64,000 bases of DNA from Paulownia fortunei (GCA_019321725.1 CM033109.1:13795993-13859992), one strand, 5' to 3'; counted from the stretch's first letter, positions 24,995 through 37,242 are shown. A program made the numbers and translations. Notes: generated from the sequence alone by a model not told the origin.

Positions 24995-26140
24995 ATGGCG
25001 CCATTCGTAGTGTTCCCTCATGGGAGAGGCCAGAGAAGCTCTCCAAGATAGACTTCAAGAGACGACAACAAGAGATGTTGTTCTATCTCACTACGCTAAA
25101 GCTAGTGAGGTTTTTGAGTGATGAGGCCCTAACAATGACGATGGATGAATAGGATTCCCAAAAGAGAGCTGTGTTTGATACATGGAGTTATAGTGACTTC
25201 CTATGCATGAACTATATCCTGAATAGATTAGATAATACATTGTACACCATGTATACTTTAGTAAATTCTATAAAGGTATTGTGAGAATCACTTGAAAAGA
25301 AGTACAAAACTAAAGATGCCGCCTTCAAGAAATTCATAGTGGGAAAGTTTTTAGATTTTTAAAATGTTTGATTTCAAGATGGTGATGAGCCAAGTCCAAA
25401 AGCTACAAATCATTATGCATAATACACATGTAGAAGATATGAAGCTTAGTGAATCCTTTAGCTAACAGCTATAGAAGTTGTCATCTTTGTGGAAGGACTT
25501 CAAGAATTACTTGAAATATAATCGAAAGAAAATGAGACTTGAGGATATAACTATCAGACTAATAATTGTAGAAGATAACTAAATGTATGAAATTAAATTC
25601 GGTAAGTTGTCCATGGAGGTGAAGACTAAATTGCTAAAGCCAAGGCAAAATACTAGCAAGAAAAAAAAAGCACAAGGGCAATGGTCACAACATGGCAAGG
25701 CTAAAAAGTTCAAAAGGAACTATTACGACTGTACAAGCATAACCACAAGGCGAAAAATTGCTGACTTCTAAGAAAAGATGATCAAGACTAGGTGCATGTC
25801 GATAAGGTGAAGACTTTGCCAGTTGACATGTCGTACCTCATACTCTTGACAGTTTTGTTTGAAGTCGATTTGGCAGATAACTTGAGAGAATAGTGGGTTG
25901 ACACATACGCAACATGCCACATTTGCTTAGATAAGGAAATGTTATCGTCCTACATTCCGATTAATGGAAGGAAGTTGTATATAGGCAACTTGTCAACTTC
26001 CATCATAGTTGGATTAGGCAAGGTGGTGTTGAAAATTTTATCGGGCAAGGAGCTAACCTTAGGTGATGTGCTACATGTTCCAGATATCTGAAAGAATTTG
26101 GTATTTAGCTTGTTGCCAATCAAGAATAGTTTTGGCTAGA
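24995..26140 (+). pseudogene. copia gag and start of pol, heavily mutated
   Basis: From an ATG at 24995 three mixed frames give gag blocks: FKRRQQEMLFYLTTLKLVRF, then SDFLCMNYILNRLDNTLY, then ESLEKKYKTKDAAFKKFIVG. Near 25885 follows the protease-like [15 protein letters not shown], where families have VDTGATRHI (Gly to Tyr), then [10 protein letters not shown] and KNLVFSLLPIKN. Many stops and frameshifts are present. The match ends at about 26140, where a reversed copia LTR begins; integrase, RT and RNase H are gone. Confidence 0.75.
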
Positions 26141-26144
26141 ATTC

Positions 26145-27456
26145 GTTGGATTCGCAAAATTATGGATACATCGCTCATTAAAATTTAAAATTTCACAATA
26201 AAACATAGATCACATGCAATTAATTATACTTTGGATTTGATGCGAATGATCAGTTATGTGTTTCCTTGATATCCTATCAAATATAAGTCAAATTTATACG
26301 TGAAGCACTCTTATTAATGAAGACGATTGAATCGATATCGCACCACGAACTCTTCACAGCCAATAAATTCCAAACCTCTTTGGACTAATTTTCCTAAAAC
26401 CCCAAGTGTTGTTCCTCTAAGTGTATCCATATCTCGGATGCATACTCGCAGACTATTTTATATTAGAGGATATGTATCAATAGTTCAAGCCTAAGAGGTG
26501 CTTAGAAAATATGGAACAAGAACAAACTAATTTGTTTTGGGTGTTCTTGATTAATTATCAATTCAAAATTGTGAAAGAAGAATTAATCAAATTGATTGAG
26601 GTTTGGTGGAATTTGGACCAAGGAAAATTCAAGCCAAAAAGAGGGGATTTTTCTTTCAAGAAAAAATGGCCAAAAGGGGAGAAAGAGCATTTCAGCCATT
26701 CCCTTAGGAGTGTTACTTATAACACTCCTTTACTTCCATCACATTGAATTATTTCCTTATGGAACTCTTGAACACTTACAAGTAAGTCTTCTAATCCCTT
26801 TAGATACTAAAATCCTAATTCTATTGGGAATTAAATCTGGTATTTCATTCATAATGGGCTTTTTATAAGCCCACATCCAATGGACCTGATTAATTAATTG
26901 AGTCCAATTTATTTGATTCAATCAATTAAAAGCAATTCATCCCATGAACTAAAAGGCCAACTATAATTAATTGATCTAATTAATTAATTATTTGTTCCAA
27001 GTTAGGCTATTTAATCTAATAAGTTAACTTAACTAATTAATTAATTGAATTAATTCAACTCTTGGATTATTTCTTTGGCAAATAATGGACTTATTCGAAT
27101 TAGTGTGTGACCCCTTATATTCTCTCATAAGCTAGTTGTAGGTTACTCTTGTAATTTAATTGAATAATTAAATCGTCTTAGAATTAACCCATTAATTCCA
27201 AGAACCTTACCAATCATAAGTAGCATCTAGCAACACGCCATGAAGACTTAGATGCAGATGAAGAAGGCAAATATTTTAAATTATGAACATCGTGCAAGTA
27301 TGGTCTTTCCATATACTAATTTCCTGATTGATCATAGAGTATGGATTATAGTCGAAAATCTGTTAGCTCAATTTCTATATATCATTTCCTATTAACTTGA
27401 TTCGATGTAAATTAGGAACACCATTTCCTAATTTTTCATCCAACATTGGCCAAAGA
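26145..27456 (-). repeat. copia LTR fragment, reversed
   Basis: It reads as the reverse complement of the LTR family at 54661-56758. Shared landmarks are the GCAAAATT-type LTR end near 26150, the TAATTAATTAATT-rich middle, and the GTGTGTGACCC block near 27100 (compare 47905 and 57570). It is diverged from those copies and is cut on the right by the Sirevirus-like LTR at 27457. The frames at 26511-26868 are incidental. Confidence 0.65.
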
Positions 27457-28201
27457 TGTTAGAATCTATTGATAGCTGTGTTATAACTTTTAATGTGTAA
27501 CAAGATTTGCATGTTTTATTAAATGTTTTAACACTAGTTATAACACGAGTTGTGACATATACAACATAATGTAAAATTGATACTGGAATTTTAATATGGT
27601 TCGAATATCAAAATATCCTACTTCATGAGGCCATGTTCAGAGAGAAAAATAATTCACTTTGGAATGAGTTTCACAATTCAAAAATAGAGAAAAAATTTCC
27701 ACTTTGGAATGAGTTTCACAATTCAAAAATAGACTAAAAGCGATTAAAGACTCCTCTTTAGGTTAATGTTCTTGTATTACTCCTAATAGCTGGAATTGCT
27801 GACGAGATCCCCTCGTCTAGAACTGTTTCATTGAAGAATGTTGACCGTCGATAAACAACAAGACTTCCTCTCCCAAGAATTTCACCTACTTCTTCCAAAA
27901 GATGTTAGACGTGATGTTGCAATATAGTTTGCAACACACTTTAAATCTCTAGGCTCACTTACAGTTTAGAAAACTTTGAACAAACTATGTATTAGAAGGA
28001 GACGAGAGCTACTGTACTTGGTTTGATATTCCCTAAAAACCATACAACAGTAATTTTAAAACCCTGCAAGGAAACAAGCACTCAAGTAATTAGCCAATAA
28101 TATCTATGTTTCAATGTGGAAAGCGCACCTACCATTCATGAGGTCTTTCCATCTTGTAGCTGAGTTTTGCAAATAAATATCAATCAACTAAATATTCAAC
28201 A
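27457..28201 (-). repeat. 3' LTR of a Sirevirus-like copia element
   Basis: In plus orientation it runs from TGTTAGAATC to AATATTCAACA. It shares the GAGATCCCCTCG block and general layout with the 11324 and 14285 LTRs but is a different family member. On the minus strand a purine-rich AAAGGCGAAGAT precedes its start, resembling the copia polypurine tract GGGGGAGAT before TGTTG. An internal 45-bp-spaced duplication (CACTTTGGAATGAGTTTCAC at 27655 and 27700) is present. Possible left target site is AAAGA at 27452-27456. Confidence 0.7.
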
Positions 28202-28715
28202 ATCTTCGCCTTTCGCATTTTTTTTGTCTAAAGTCATCATAAATGATCACTCATGTTATATCATTAGTAACAACATAATAATAACTTAAATCCTACAGTG
28301 AGTAAAACAGAAGTCAAAGTAACTTGCGAAACCACAAAACATGGTGATCAATATCCATCAAACATAACAAAGCAGAAAAACAGTAGATAAATTTTAGTTA
28401 CATGCCAAGAGCCATCAAATTACACTATCAAAAATCACCGTAAAAAGTCAACAACTTTTTCTTGCTCCCCCTTAGCCACATATCAGTCTTCATCATTGGA
28501 TTCAACACTGACCTTTTCCTTGCCCTCAGCATAACCCTTCGAAAATGGCAACATACTCCCCTTTTGACAAAAGATGCCATAGGAGTAGAATCAGATGACC
28601 AAGAACTGGATGTAGAAATGGAAAGGGCTGCGGTGATTGAGTAGGGGCTCTCCCTGGCTGAGTGCCCTTGTCCAGCTTACCCTTCAATTAATGGAAAAAC
28701 ATCATAATGTCCCTC

Positions 28716-30094
28716 TTAAATATTCAAAGCATGAATTTGGTCCCCCAAGGATAAGAGTTGAAGACCCATGAATTGAACTAAAGCAGTATTAGAGATAGAC
28801 ATAAGCTGTGTTGTTGGAAACATTGTAACACTAACTGGAGCAGGCACAGAGGATCCACCGAGCAGATTATTAAGATGCTTCATCAGCTTAAGAGAGATAC
28901 ACAGTTTTTTTGGTGGAGTCACCAATACTTCATGAGATTTCTTTTTCAATCCTTGCAAGACAAGCAAATTATAGATCAAGGATGGAAATGGAAGGAACCA
29001 TGAGATGTCATTGCCTTTGCGTGCCTTACAATTATCCTAAGTATGTGTCTCCCCATGTCAAACAGAAGTCCTGTACAAATGTAGTACAACAAAACCGCTT
29101 GATCCTTTATGATGACTATTGCATTGGACGTGGAAGTCCAATTGGTAATAGCAATCTTATGCAGGATTGCACATTTAAGGCTGAGAGAAGCAACGAGAAA
29201 TTTTATAGCATTCGGCTAGTTGGAAATCTCTCCTCCAGTTAATTCAAAGATTATGACATCAAAGTTATAGAACATCAATCACATCATTTGTTCCCAAATA
29301 CTCATTCATAAGAGTTAATAGAATAATAAACACTCGATTCCTAACAAACACTTGTCCAAATTCCCTAGATTCGGGTTTCATCACATCAATACTCTGATTA
29401 GCATAAAATTCATAACCCACACAGCAACAAATGGTTTTATTGATTGTACAATAGCCAACAAATTAGGTTCTTCTAATTGTTTAACAATCCTTTTTTCCTC
29501 AAACTCTTTCATGTGAATTGGACACTTAGACAGTAGTTTTCTTTTAGAGATAGCAGACCATATTTATTTGCACTTTTGTGAGTAAAATTTAATAGAAAAT
29601 GCTTTACTGAGTTCAATTAGGGAATCCTTAGTAGTTGGTCCTTGGGCTGACTCACCAGAGGTGTAATCTAACACATTCACAATAGGTGTTGCCCATCTGG
29701 ACTGAGCTTTGCTTGCAGATCATTCTAGCATATAGTCTGGGTCTGTAATTTCTACTCTTAGAGTCCTCGGAGCTTGTGGAATAGTATGAGAGGATTCATT
29801 TATTCTTGATGTTCAGAGTTATTCCCCTATTGTGGAACAAATTGTAGAGAATCAGATGAACTAGAGGAGCCCACTAGTTCAGTGGGAGTAGATGGTTCAA
29901 CAGGAGGGTTAGAAAGTCCTATTGCATCAGTGTCTGCTTTAGGAGGATTTCCTTTAGATGTTACAACATCAATGGATGTTGCCTCAACCGTGTCCGCTAA
30001 AGAATTTGCAGGAGTATGGAATGAAGACCTTTTCCCTTCAGAAGGTTCTACCATAAGTGCGTTTGTAACTGCCTCACTAGGTTCCCCAGTGTAG
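28716..30094 (-). pseudogene. Plant-transposon-type (env-like) ORF, C-terminal part
   Basis: The minus-strand translation near 29180-28980 reads ILHKIAITNWTSTSN, then KDQAVLLYYICTGLLFDMG, then a HAKAMTSHGSFHFHP block. This pattern matches what I know as the 'putative plant transposon protein' domain of retroelement downstream ORFs. Upstream is a Ser/Pro-rich stretch (30054-29827); downstream, 28979-28716 gives the C-terminus. Stops break the frame. Position between pol and the 3' LTR suggests the env-like ORF of a Sirevirus-like element, but no pol of that element remains in the window. The ORF continues at 36443-36639, beyond the copia insertion. Confidence 0.5.
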
Positions 30095-30614
30095 TGTTGG
30101 GTGTTAAATATAAATTGAAAGAGAGATTGAATAAATTGGAGGCTAAATATATATTTGAATTACAATATTACAATATTACAATATTTTTCCAAATCTCATA
30201 TACTAAAGCCTTTGGAATATCACTGTATCTTTCTATTTTAATTCTCACCCTCTGCTCATTTTTTTTTCTTTCTCTACAATGCTCTTTGTTTTTTTCTCTC
30301 CCTATAATTACTACACACATTACATAGAATACTAATTGTCGGCTATCATCAACGTATTGGTTGAATTAAGGGACAACCTTAGGCCCTAATAAAGAATGAT
30401 CTAGCAGCCTTGAATTCCATGCTGAGTACTTGCATTTGATTGGTAGAATGGAGGGTGAAGCTGGCTGATTTGTTTTTGCTGGAACATGGCCACGTAGCTA
30501 CTTGGTGTCTTGTTTAATATCCATAAATTTTCTTACTCAAATAACCGACTAGCTCTCATTTGGTTGAACCATCCTTTGCTGATTGTATATGAATTACAAA
30601 CTATATTTTTAACA
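30095..30614 (-). repeat. 3' LTR of the nested copia element
   Basis: It starts TGTTGGGTGTTAAATA and ends TATTTTTAACA in plus orientation, matching 35931-36442 closely apart from small indels and point changes. Confidence 0.9.
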
Positions 30615-31010
30615 TCATCTCTTAATTTATAATTTGGATATTATTTGAAATTATTCAAATTTTTCTGAACTGACTACTTTAGTAAAGTCATCTGCTAACT
30701 ACTCCTTTGTGTTCATAAACTCCAATTGAATTTCTTGATCGTTCACAAGATTTCTGATGAAGTGATGACGAAGCTCAATATGCTTCGATCTTGCATGAGA
30801 AACTGGATTTTCTGTTATTGTGATAATTGACATATTATCACAGAAAATTATTGTGGGAGTGTCTTGTCTTTGCTGAACATCAATCAAAATTCTTTTAAGC
30901 CAAACTGTTTCACAAGCTATGTTAGTGGCTGCAATATATTTTGCCTCTGCCGACGAGAGTGATACTGTCTTCTGCTTCTTAGATGCCCAAACAATTATTT
31001 TTGAACCCAA
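30615..31010 (-). pseudogene. copia RNase H end
   Basis: RNase H removes template RNA during reverse transcription. The frame at 31010-30699 reads VSLSSAEAKYIAATN, then FCDNMSIITITENP, then HARSKHIELRHHFIR. These are the C-terminal copia RNase H motifs with the acidic Glu and Asp and the terminal HIELRHHFIR. It then hits a stop where families continue with LADDFTK, recognisable just downstream. It is close to the 3' LTR, as expected. Confidence 0.85.
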
Positions 31011-31142
31011 ACAAAATACATATCAGGATGTACTGTTATGATCATCAAGTGACCCAGCCCAGTCACTGTTAGGGTATCCATTGAGCATAATTTCTTTCTC
31101 TTTGACATACTTGATGCCGAGTTTTTTTGCACCTTGAAGGTA

Positions 31143-31586
31143 TCATAAGATCCTTTTTGCTGCTGCATAGTGTAGTTTGCTCGAATCGTGCATGAATCTT
31201 GATATCAAGCTGATTCGATAAACAATATCAGGCCTTGTAATTGTCAAGTAGATTAAGGAGCCGACTAAACTTCTGTAAGTCTTTGCATCAACTTTGGCTG
31301 CGTTATTAATCAATTGTAATTTTTTATTAACCGTGAGCGGAGTCGAGTTTGGCTTGCTATTGTTCATCTGAAATTTCTTCAATACTTCTTCAAGATATTT
31401 TTCTTGAGAAATAAATATTTCTCCTTTTGATTGGCAAACTTGAATTCTAAGAAAATATTTCATGAGACCCAAATTAGTCATCTCATTCTCATTCATCATG
31501 GCTTTTTTGAATTCTTCTACTATCATTGGATCAATTCTTGTATAAATCAAGTCATCTACGTAAAAACAAACAATAAGAGATTGCAC
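31143..31586 (-). pseudogene. copia reverse transcriptase, C-terminal half only
   Basis: This open frame of 147 codons carries CFYVDDLIYT with the catalytic Asp-Asp of RT, then LGLMKYFLRIQV, SLVGSLIYLTITRPDIVY and AAAKRIL. The N-terminal RT half (fingers and first palm motif) is missing: upstream at 31600-31830 only linker-like sequence lies between integrase and here. A deletion of over 100 codons is likely, so the enzyme cannot work. Confidence 0.85.
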
Positions 31587-31826
31587 ATCAATTGAAAGCT
31601 GGTGCTTCCGCTTGTGCTTGGTTGATCTCCTTGATTTGTTGATGTAGTCATCGATTGAGGTATATATATAATTTTTGTTTTCATATTTTCATTTTCTTCC
31701 CAATTCCATGACTGCTTTTCATCAAATATAGCATCTTGAGAAATAATGAGTTTATTTATAATTGGGACTAGTAAACAATATCCCTTGGATTCATCACTAT
31801 AACCAACAAAGATAAGGTTTTCTCCT

Positions 31827-32683
31827 TTACCATCGAACTTCTCTTTTTATTGGGAAAGAATATGTGAATAAGCAAAGACAGCCAAAAACTTTGAGATGAT
31901 TTACCTGTGGCTTTCTTCGATGCCATGTTTCGTATGGAGTCTTATTAGGAACTACCTTTGTCGGTGACCGATTCAGAATATAGACTGCTGCATTTACTGT
32001 TTCTGCCCAAAGACTTTTCAAAAGTCTTCTTCCTGTTATCATGCTTCATGCCATTTCAACTATTGTATGATTCTTTCGCTCTGCAACTCCATTCTGTTGT
32101 GGGTTGTATCAGATTGCTAGTTATTGATGAATTCCTTTCTCTTTACAATAATTCATGATGGATTTTCCAATGAATTCACCTTCAGATCTATGCGTAGAGT
32201 TTTTATTTTTCTCCGACTTTGATTTTCAACATGCTTCTTGAACTCTAAAAATTTTGAAAATACATTTGACTTCTACTTTAAGATATAAATATAGATCATC
32301 GTGGTGTAGTCATCAACGAACAATAGAAAATACCTGTTATTATTGAGAGATGGCGTTTGGGTTGGTCCACAAATATCTGCATGTACTATCTTGAGAGGAG
32401 CTCTGACTCTATATGTTGTTTTCGAAAATGGTAGACGATGTATTTTACCAAAAATACATCCTTCACATGGCTTATCTCGATTTAGAATATTTGGAAGGCC
32501 AAATACCATATTTTTCTTCTTTAATAAATGTAAGCATTTATAGCTCAAATGTCCATACCTTAAATGCCAAAAGTTATAATCTTCATTCGTTGTACTCTGA
32601 AGTATGACTTTTTCAATCAATGGAAAATTAAGAGGAGAAACTTTATTTGAACTTTTCTTGACTTTAGCCATTATGAGATTCAC
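31827..32683 (-). pseudogene. copia GAG-pre-integrase and integrase
   Basis: The frame at 32683-32273 holds the pre-integrase finger (HLRYGHLSYKCL ... CEGCIFGK) and the integrase core start VHADICGPTQT with FVDDYT. The frame at 32042-31827 holds the later part, LWAETVNAAVYILNRSP and KTPYETW. A frame break and stops lie between 32273 and 32042. Integrase inserts the cDNA into host chromatin; this copy is broken. Confidence 0.85.
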
Positions 32684-32700
32684 TTGTCAATAGTAACACA

Positions 32701-32934
32701 CTAGTCATTATTAAATTCTATTTTATAATCTTTCTCCAGTAACTGGCCGACGCTGAATAAATTCTGAGTTAAATCTGGCGCATAAATGACATATTTGATA
32801 ATATTGACTTTGCCTTCTTTTGTTTGAACTGCAATTACTCTTTTTTCGGTACTTTTGTGTGTTTTGCCATTTCTGAGTTTTACTTCTGAAGAATATGTCT
32901 CATCGAGCTTCACAAACATTTTCTTATATCCACA
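32701..32934 (-). pseudogene. copia protease-integrase linker, downstream of the solo-LTR insertion
   Basis: The frame at 32919-32701 reads MFVKLDETYSSEVKLRNGKT and ends DLTQNLFSVGQLLEKDYKIE. This segment normally follows the WYLDSGCSNHM protease motif. The motif lies on the other side of the solo LTR, near 34840-34805, as WYMDSDYSNHM. Confidence 0.8.
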
Positions 32935-34798
32935 TCATAAGTGCATATTTTTATATATTTTGTATCAATTTCTCTATGTCTTCCTTGCTTTGTTCTTATT
33001 AATAATAGTTTTTTATTAATGTTTTATGTGTGATAGAATTTTGGGAATCAAGAGATCGAAAATGAGCCAAAACAAAGTTGAAACAAGCATTCTTGGCCAA
33101 ATTTCATTGACACGGTGCCACTGTGGCAGTATTTGTATTTTGGGCATAAATTTATGATCCAAAGTATTGACTTGATTCTTAGCTCGTTGGAAAGATAAAT
33201 GATAGATCTACAATTTTCAGGTTGACAACTTATCCCAGTTCAATTGATTTCAAAGAGAAAAATTCGGTTAAAATGTCAAAAGTGCATTGAAACTTTTAGA
33301 TATGGCAGTGTTTATATTTTTAGTATAACTCTCTCCACAAATATGATATTGATCTGATTTAAGTAGTTAAAGAAAGTTAACATATAGGGCTACAATTGTT
33401 ATGAACACAACAAAAGTCAATTCATCCTAGAAAGAAGTCAAAATCAGTTGAAAGTGGATGAATAGTGTCAGAACACTGCACTAGAGAAGAAAAAAACAAT
33501 AGCAACGGCGCCTAGGCGCCGTGCTCACTATCTTCTTTGGCGCCTAAACGCCTTGTTTTAGCACCTAGGCACCATCCGTGTAGAAAAAATAATTCTTTTG
33601 CTTGGAGTGGTGGCCCTTTACACCTTTTGACACATGTTTGTGATATGTATATACTAGTTACATATAATACATCACACAACACACCTTACACACTATCCTC
33701 TCAACACACATACCAATTTTCTGACTCAATCTCTAGAATTCATATACCTTTGGAAAGCACTCTTGGGATCTTGCGCATCAAGGAAGACAAAGTGGAAGTG
33801 GTTTGGAGGAGGATACATCCATAATCCATCATCAACTTCAACTATCTTCTTCAATTAATAAGTTTCTTTGGCTCCTAATGTTGTTAGTTTTAATTTTCTT
33901 GTCATTTTTTATCATGTTGGGCTAGATTTCCTTCTTGGTTGAGGGTGATTTCAAAGCCCTAGACATGATTTCTTATAATTAAATTTTTGGTATTATTGAT
34001 CAACTTTGCAATTAAAGTTGTTTATGCTTTTCTATGCTTAATATCTAAATATGTATTTTCTTGCTTTGTTTGGGTGCGCAACCAAATTGAGTTTGAAAAA
34101 TCCCTACAACTAGATTAGAGATTTTGGATCTATAATTATCTTGAATTTCTAATCATGTATAGTAAATTGTGATTAATGATTATGGGTAGTTTTGTTAATT
34201 GTAATGAAAAACATAACCTAAGTTGAATGACCCGAGCTTGTGTGGTTGTTGCTTAGATCAATCTATATTTCTTATTTTAATGCATCCATTGAATTAAATA
34301 TAGAGAGTCTGTTCTAGGTTGTTTGGTGGTTAGAGAATTAGGTAGAGAGTTTGTTCTACCTAACGAGCAATTAAGAAAAGATTAGAGTAGTAGAGCTTGT
34401 TATTACCTATGGTTGATAATTTCAATGACAAGTTGTTAATAATATTGATATGAAATTACAACCCATTGTCTAGTAGCAGCGAAGGAAACCTCAACATACT
34501 TTAATTGCTTGTTGCTTGTTGTTTTGATTTTGATTGCTTTATATTTTAATTAGTTTTAATTTCTGCAACTTAGTTACTTAATTCATTCCTCCTAACCGTT
34601 TGTTGTTCATTTTTGGAGCTTACTTGTTGAGTCTTAGCTTGAGGTTAGTAATTTTGAAGTTAAATTTCTTAGTTAGTGAGTCAATTAAATCAATTAGCCT
34701 TGATCCTAGTGGCATCGACTCTTACTTGATCTATACTCGTTAAAAAATTATTGAAGAGTAAGGTTTAAATTTGGTAGGCCTACGATAACCGACCAACA
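32935..34798 (+). mobile_element. Solo LTR, Athila-like gypsy
   Basis: A ~1.86-kb block splits the copia protease motif SNHM from CGYKKM. In plus orientation it begins TCATAAGTGCATATTT, close to the TGATAAGTGCATATTT start of the Athila-like LTRs at 37243, 44926 and 48002, and ends GACCAACA. CACA-rich host sequence sits on both sides (CACAT at 32931 and 34799), consistent with a target duplication, though exact borders are ambiguous by a few bases. No internal region remains, so LTR-LTR recombination is the likely origin. A perfect 16-bp palindrome lies at 33506-33521. Confidence 0.75.
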
Positions 34799-34803
34799 CA
34801 CAT

Positions 34804-35702
34804 GTGATTACTGTAATCGCTATCCATGTACCAAATATTCTCAATTTGTTGTTGAGAGTTCATGCAGGAGTAAAATACCTGATCAACCTCATTTCTTTAT
34901 GTGAAGTTGGCCTCCTTTGTATCTCCATTATCTTTGTACCAACAATCACTTTGGGAATGATTTGCATTTTTTCATCTTTTGTATTTATTCTGGTAATTTT
35001 TTGTGTCGTGATCGTTTCTCCTGCATATTCTACAATACAAATCTGAATTTTGATTATAATTTCTAGGACTAGAAATACCTCTTCTTTCTTGTCCTCATGC
35101 CTAGAAGTTTTGATATCTGCCACGACCTCTATCTCTTGCACCTCGTTGAATTGAGTTGTTCTTCTGGCCATCTTGCTGATTTTTTTGCTTTGAAATATTA
35201 ACCTTTTCTTGAAAGGCTTGCTCTAATCTTTGACTTGAAAATCTACTCATTCTTTTTTCATGGGCTTCTAGTGATCCCGTAAGTTCATCTAAAGATAATT
35301 TTGACAAATCTTTGGATTCTTCAATGGCAGCAACTATATGCTCAAATGTTACGGGCAAGCTTTGTAGCATTTTTTCTATGATCTTCTTATCTTCAACAAT
35401 ATCAACATATCATCTGATTTGATTTACTACTGTAGAAACTCTGAAAAAGAATTCTTGCATATTTTTGCTATCTTTCATAGCCAAATTATCAATTCTCACC
35501 ATAAATTTTGCAACTTAATGGAGACAACTTTTTCATAGCCTCCAAATTGATTTTTTAGAATTTTCCATGTATCTATTGTTATTTTAACCCTCGTAATACG
35601 TGGAAGAATGAATCGGCTTACTCTCTGGTGCATAAAGGACAAGGCTCTTGCATCTTTGGTCTTGTTCTCTTTATGCTGTTTTTTCTCTGATTCTGCTAGC
35701 AC
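34804..35702 (-). pseudogene. copia gag and protease motif
   Basis: The minus-strand frames 35702-35496, 35370-35101 and 35171-34860 give gag blocks: KTKDARALSFMHQRVSRFIL, then ITIDTWKILKNQFGGYEKV, then MLQSLPVTFEHIVAAIEES and LDELTGSLEAHEKRM. An Arg/Gly-rich region follows. The protease motif WYMDSDYSNHM follows at about 34840-34805, with the Gly of DSG changed to Asp. Frameshifts separate the parts. Confidence 0.8.
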
Positions 35703-35911
35703 GGCTTTCTCCTACGGAGTGCATATGTTATACCCTCTTCAACAATATCCAAAAGTTTATGGGACACAAATAACGTGTGCATCAGGGCACTCCAAAACTT
35801 ATAATCTTGACCAACAAAGATAGGAATACTTGTTGGGAATAGGTGAAAGTAAGTTCACTGTTGTTGGTTCAAGTAAATTTTTTGTATAGAAGGGGTTACT
35901 GGGTAAAAGGT

Positions 35912-35924
35912 GGTTCTGATACCA
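35912..35924 (-). other. Primer-binding site of the nested copia element
   Basis: The minus strand reads TGGTATCAGAACC, one base off the initiator-Met primer site, just inside the right LTR. Confidence 0.85.
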
Positions 35925-35930
35925 CAATTC

Positions 35931-36442
35931 TGTGGGTGTTAAATATAAATTAAAAGAGAGATTGAATAAATTAAAGGCTAAATATATATTTGAATTGCAA
36001 TATTACAATATTTTTCCAAATCTCATACACTAAAGCCTTTGGAATATCACTCTATTTTTCTATTTAATTCTTACCATCGTCTTATTTTTTTTTCTTTCTC
36101 TACAATGCTCTCTGTTTTTTTTCTCTTCCCACAATTACTGCACACATTACATATATATAGAATACTAAGCTAACATCAACTTCTATTGGCTAAATTAAGA
36201 GACAACCTTAGCCTTTAGAAAAAATGATCTAGCAGCCTTGAATTCCATGCAAAGTACTTGCATTTGATTGGTAGAATGGAGGGTGAAGCTGGCTAATTTG
36301 TTTTTGCTAGAACATGGCCACGTAGCTACTTGTTGTCTTGTTTAATGTCTAGAAATTTTCTTACTCAAATAACCGACTAGCTCTTATTTGGTTGAAACAT
36401 CCTTTGCTGATTGGATATGGATTACAAATTATATTTTTAACA
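35931..36442 (-). repeat. 5' LTR of the nested copia element
   Basis: It runs from TGTGGGTGTTAAATA to TATTTTTAACA (512 bp) and matches the left LTR at 30095-30614. The outer flank starts CCAGT, also present next to the left LTR. Confidence 0.9.
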
Positions 36443-36639
36443 CCAGTAGGTGGAATAGGATGAAATTCTAATGGTGGATGAATGATTACGAGAGTTGTGG
36501 TTCTTTCTCAGACTTTGGTTTAATGCTTTTTTTTTGTGTCTGCCCTAGATGGAGAACCTATTCTTTTCATTTTCCTTGATTTGAATCGCTCCCTCATCTC
36601 TACTAATGTTTGTGCTCTTATTTTAACCATGTTAAATTT
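36443..36639 (-). pseudogene. Plant-transposon-type (env-like) ORF, N-terminal part
   Basis: On the minus strand a start at 36639 gives MVKIRAQTLVEMRERFKSRK, then a run of A bases shifts the frame, and the reading continues to the copia insertion point at 36443. Across the insertion it joins the Ser/Pro-rich stretch at 30094 and below. The upstream flank has an ACCCTAATTTTCC-type leader. I infer this from continuity across the nested element. Confidence 0.45.
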
Positions 36640-37242
36640 AACTATAGGGGCGAGACCAAAAATATTGAGAAAGTAGCAAAATCGAATAAACAATGAGAAA
36701 GATATAGGAAAGAGAATCAGTCTAGGAAAATTAGGGTTTAGTGTAAAAATATGAGGGGTAATAATCCAATATATACCCTTAACCCATTGATTTCTTGCCA
36801 ATGCTATATGAATACGGTCAAAATCCCTCCAATTTTAGAATTACCAGTATAACCTTACTAAAACACATGTTGACACAACAAATCCTTTATTTTAGGAATG
36901 TTTGAAAAACAAATATGTATTTAAATATGTGTTACAACATATGCATTAATTGTTTTCCAAGTTTATCCAATTTTGCTGATCCATGCATTTCATGAATCAT
37001 GCCCTAAATAATGCCTAAAATTTAAAACTAACTGACTCAAGCACTGAAAATTAAACGTGAAAAATACAAAACTTGCATCAGATTTCTAAATAATCATTAT
37101 TCAAAAATATCAATATGAAAAGTAATTTTTATTCACTTTAAAATTAAACTTAATTTCTCATAATAGTTTCAGAATACCATTAACAAATTTCGAGCAGGGC
37201 TCAGTAACAGTACAAAGTTCAACATAATTCTTTTATAAGTGT
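36640..37242. other. Unassigned, probable leader and intergenic DNA
   Basis: No reading frame or RNA gene is supported. The part next to 36640 may be the leader of the env-like ORF. No pol sequence of that element is found here, and the Athila-like LTR begins at 37243. Confidence 0.35.

Larger units (their letters stand above)
30095..36442 (-). mobile_element. Nested Ty1/copia retrotransposon with two LTRs
   Basis: LTRs of about 0.5 kb at both ends, a primer-binding site, gag, protease region, integrase, RT and RNase H in normal order on the minus strand define a near-complete copia element. It sits inside the env-like ORF: CCAGT occurs at 30086-30090 and directly after the right LTR at 36443-36447, a candidate target duplication with a few extra bases on the left. 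It is itself interrupted by a solo LTR (32935-34798), and part of RT is deleted. Frames are broken throughout. Confidence 0.88.
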
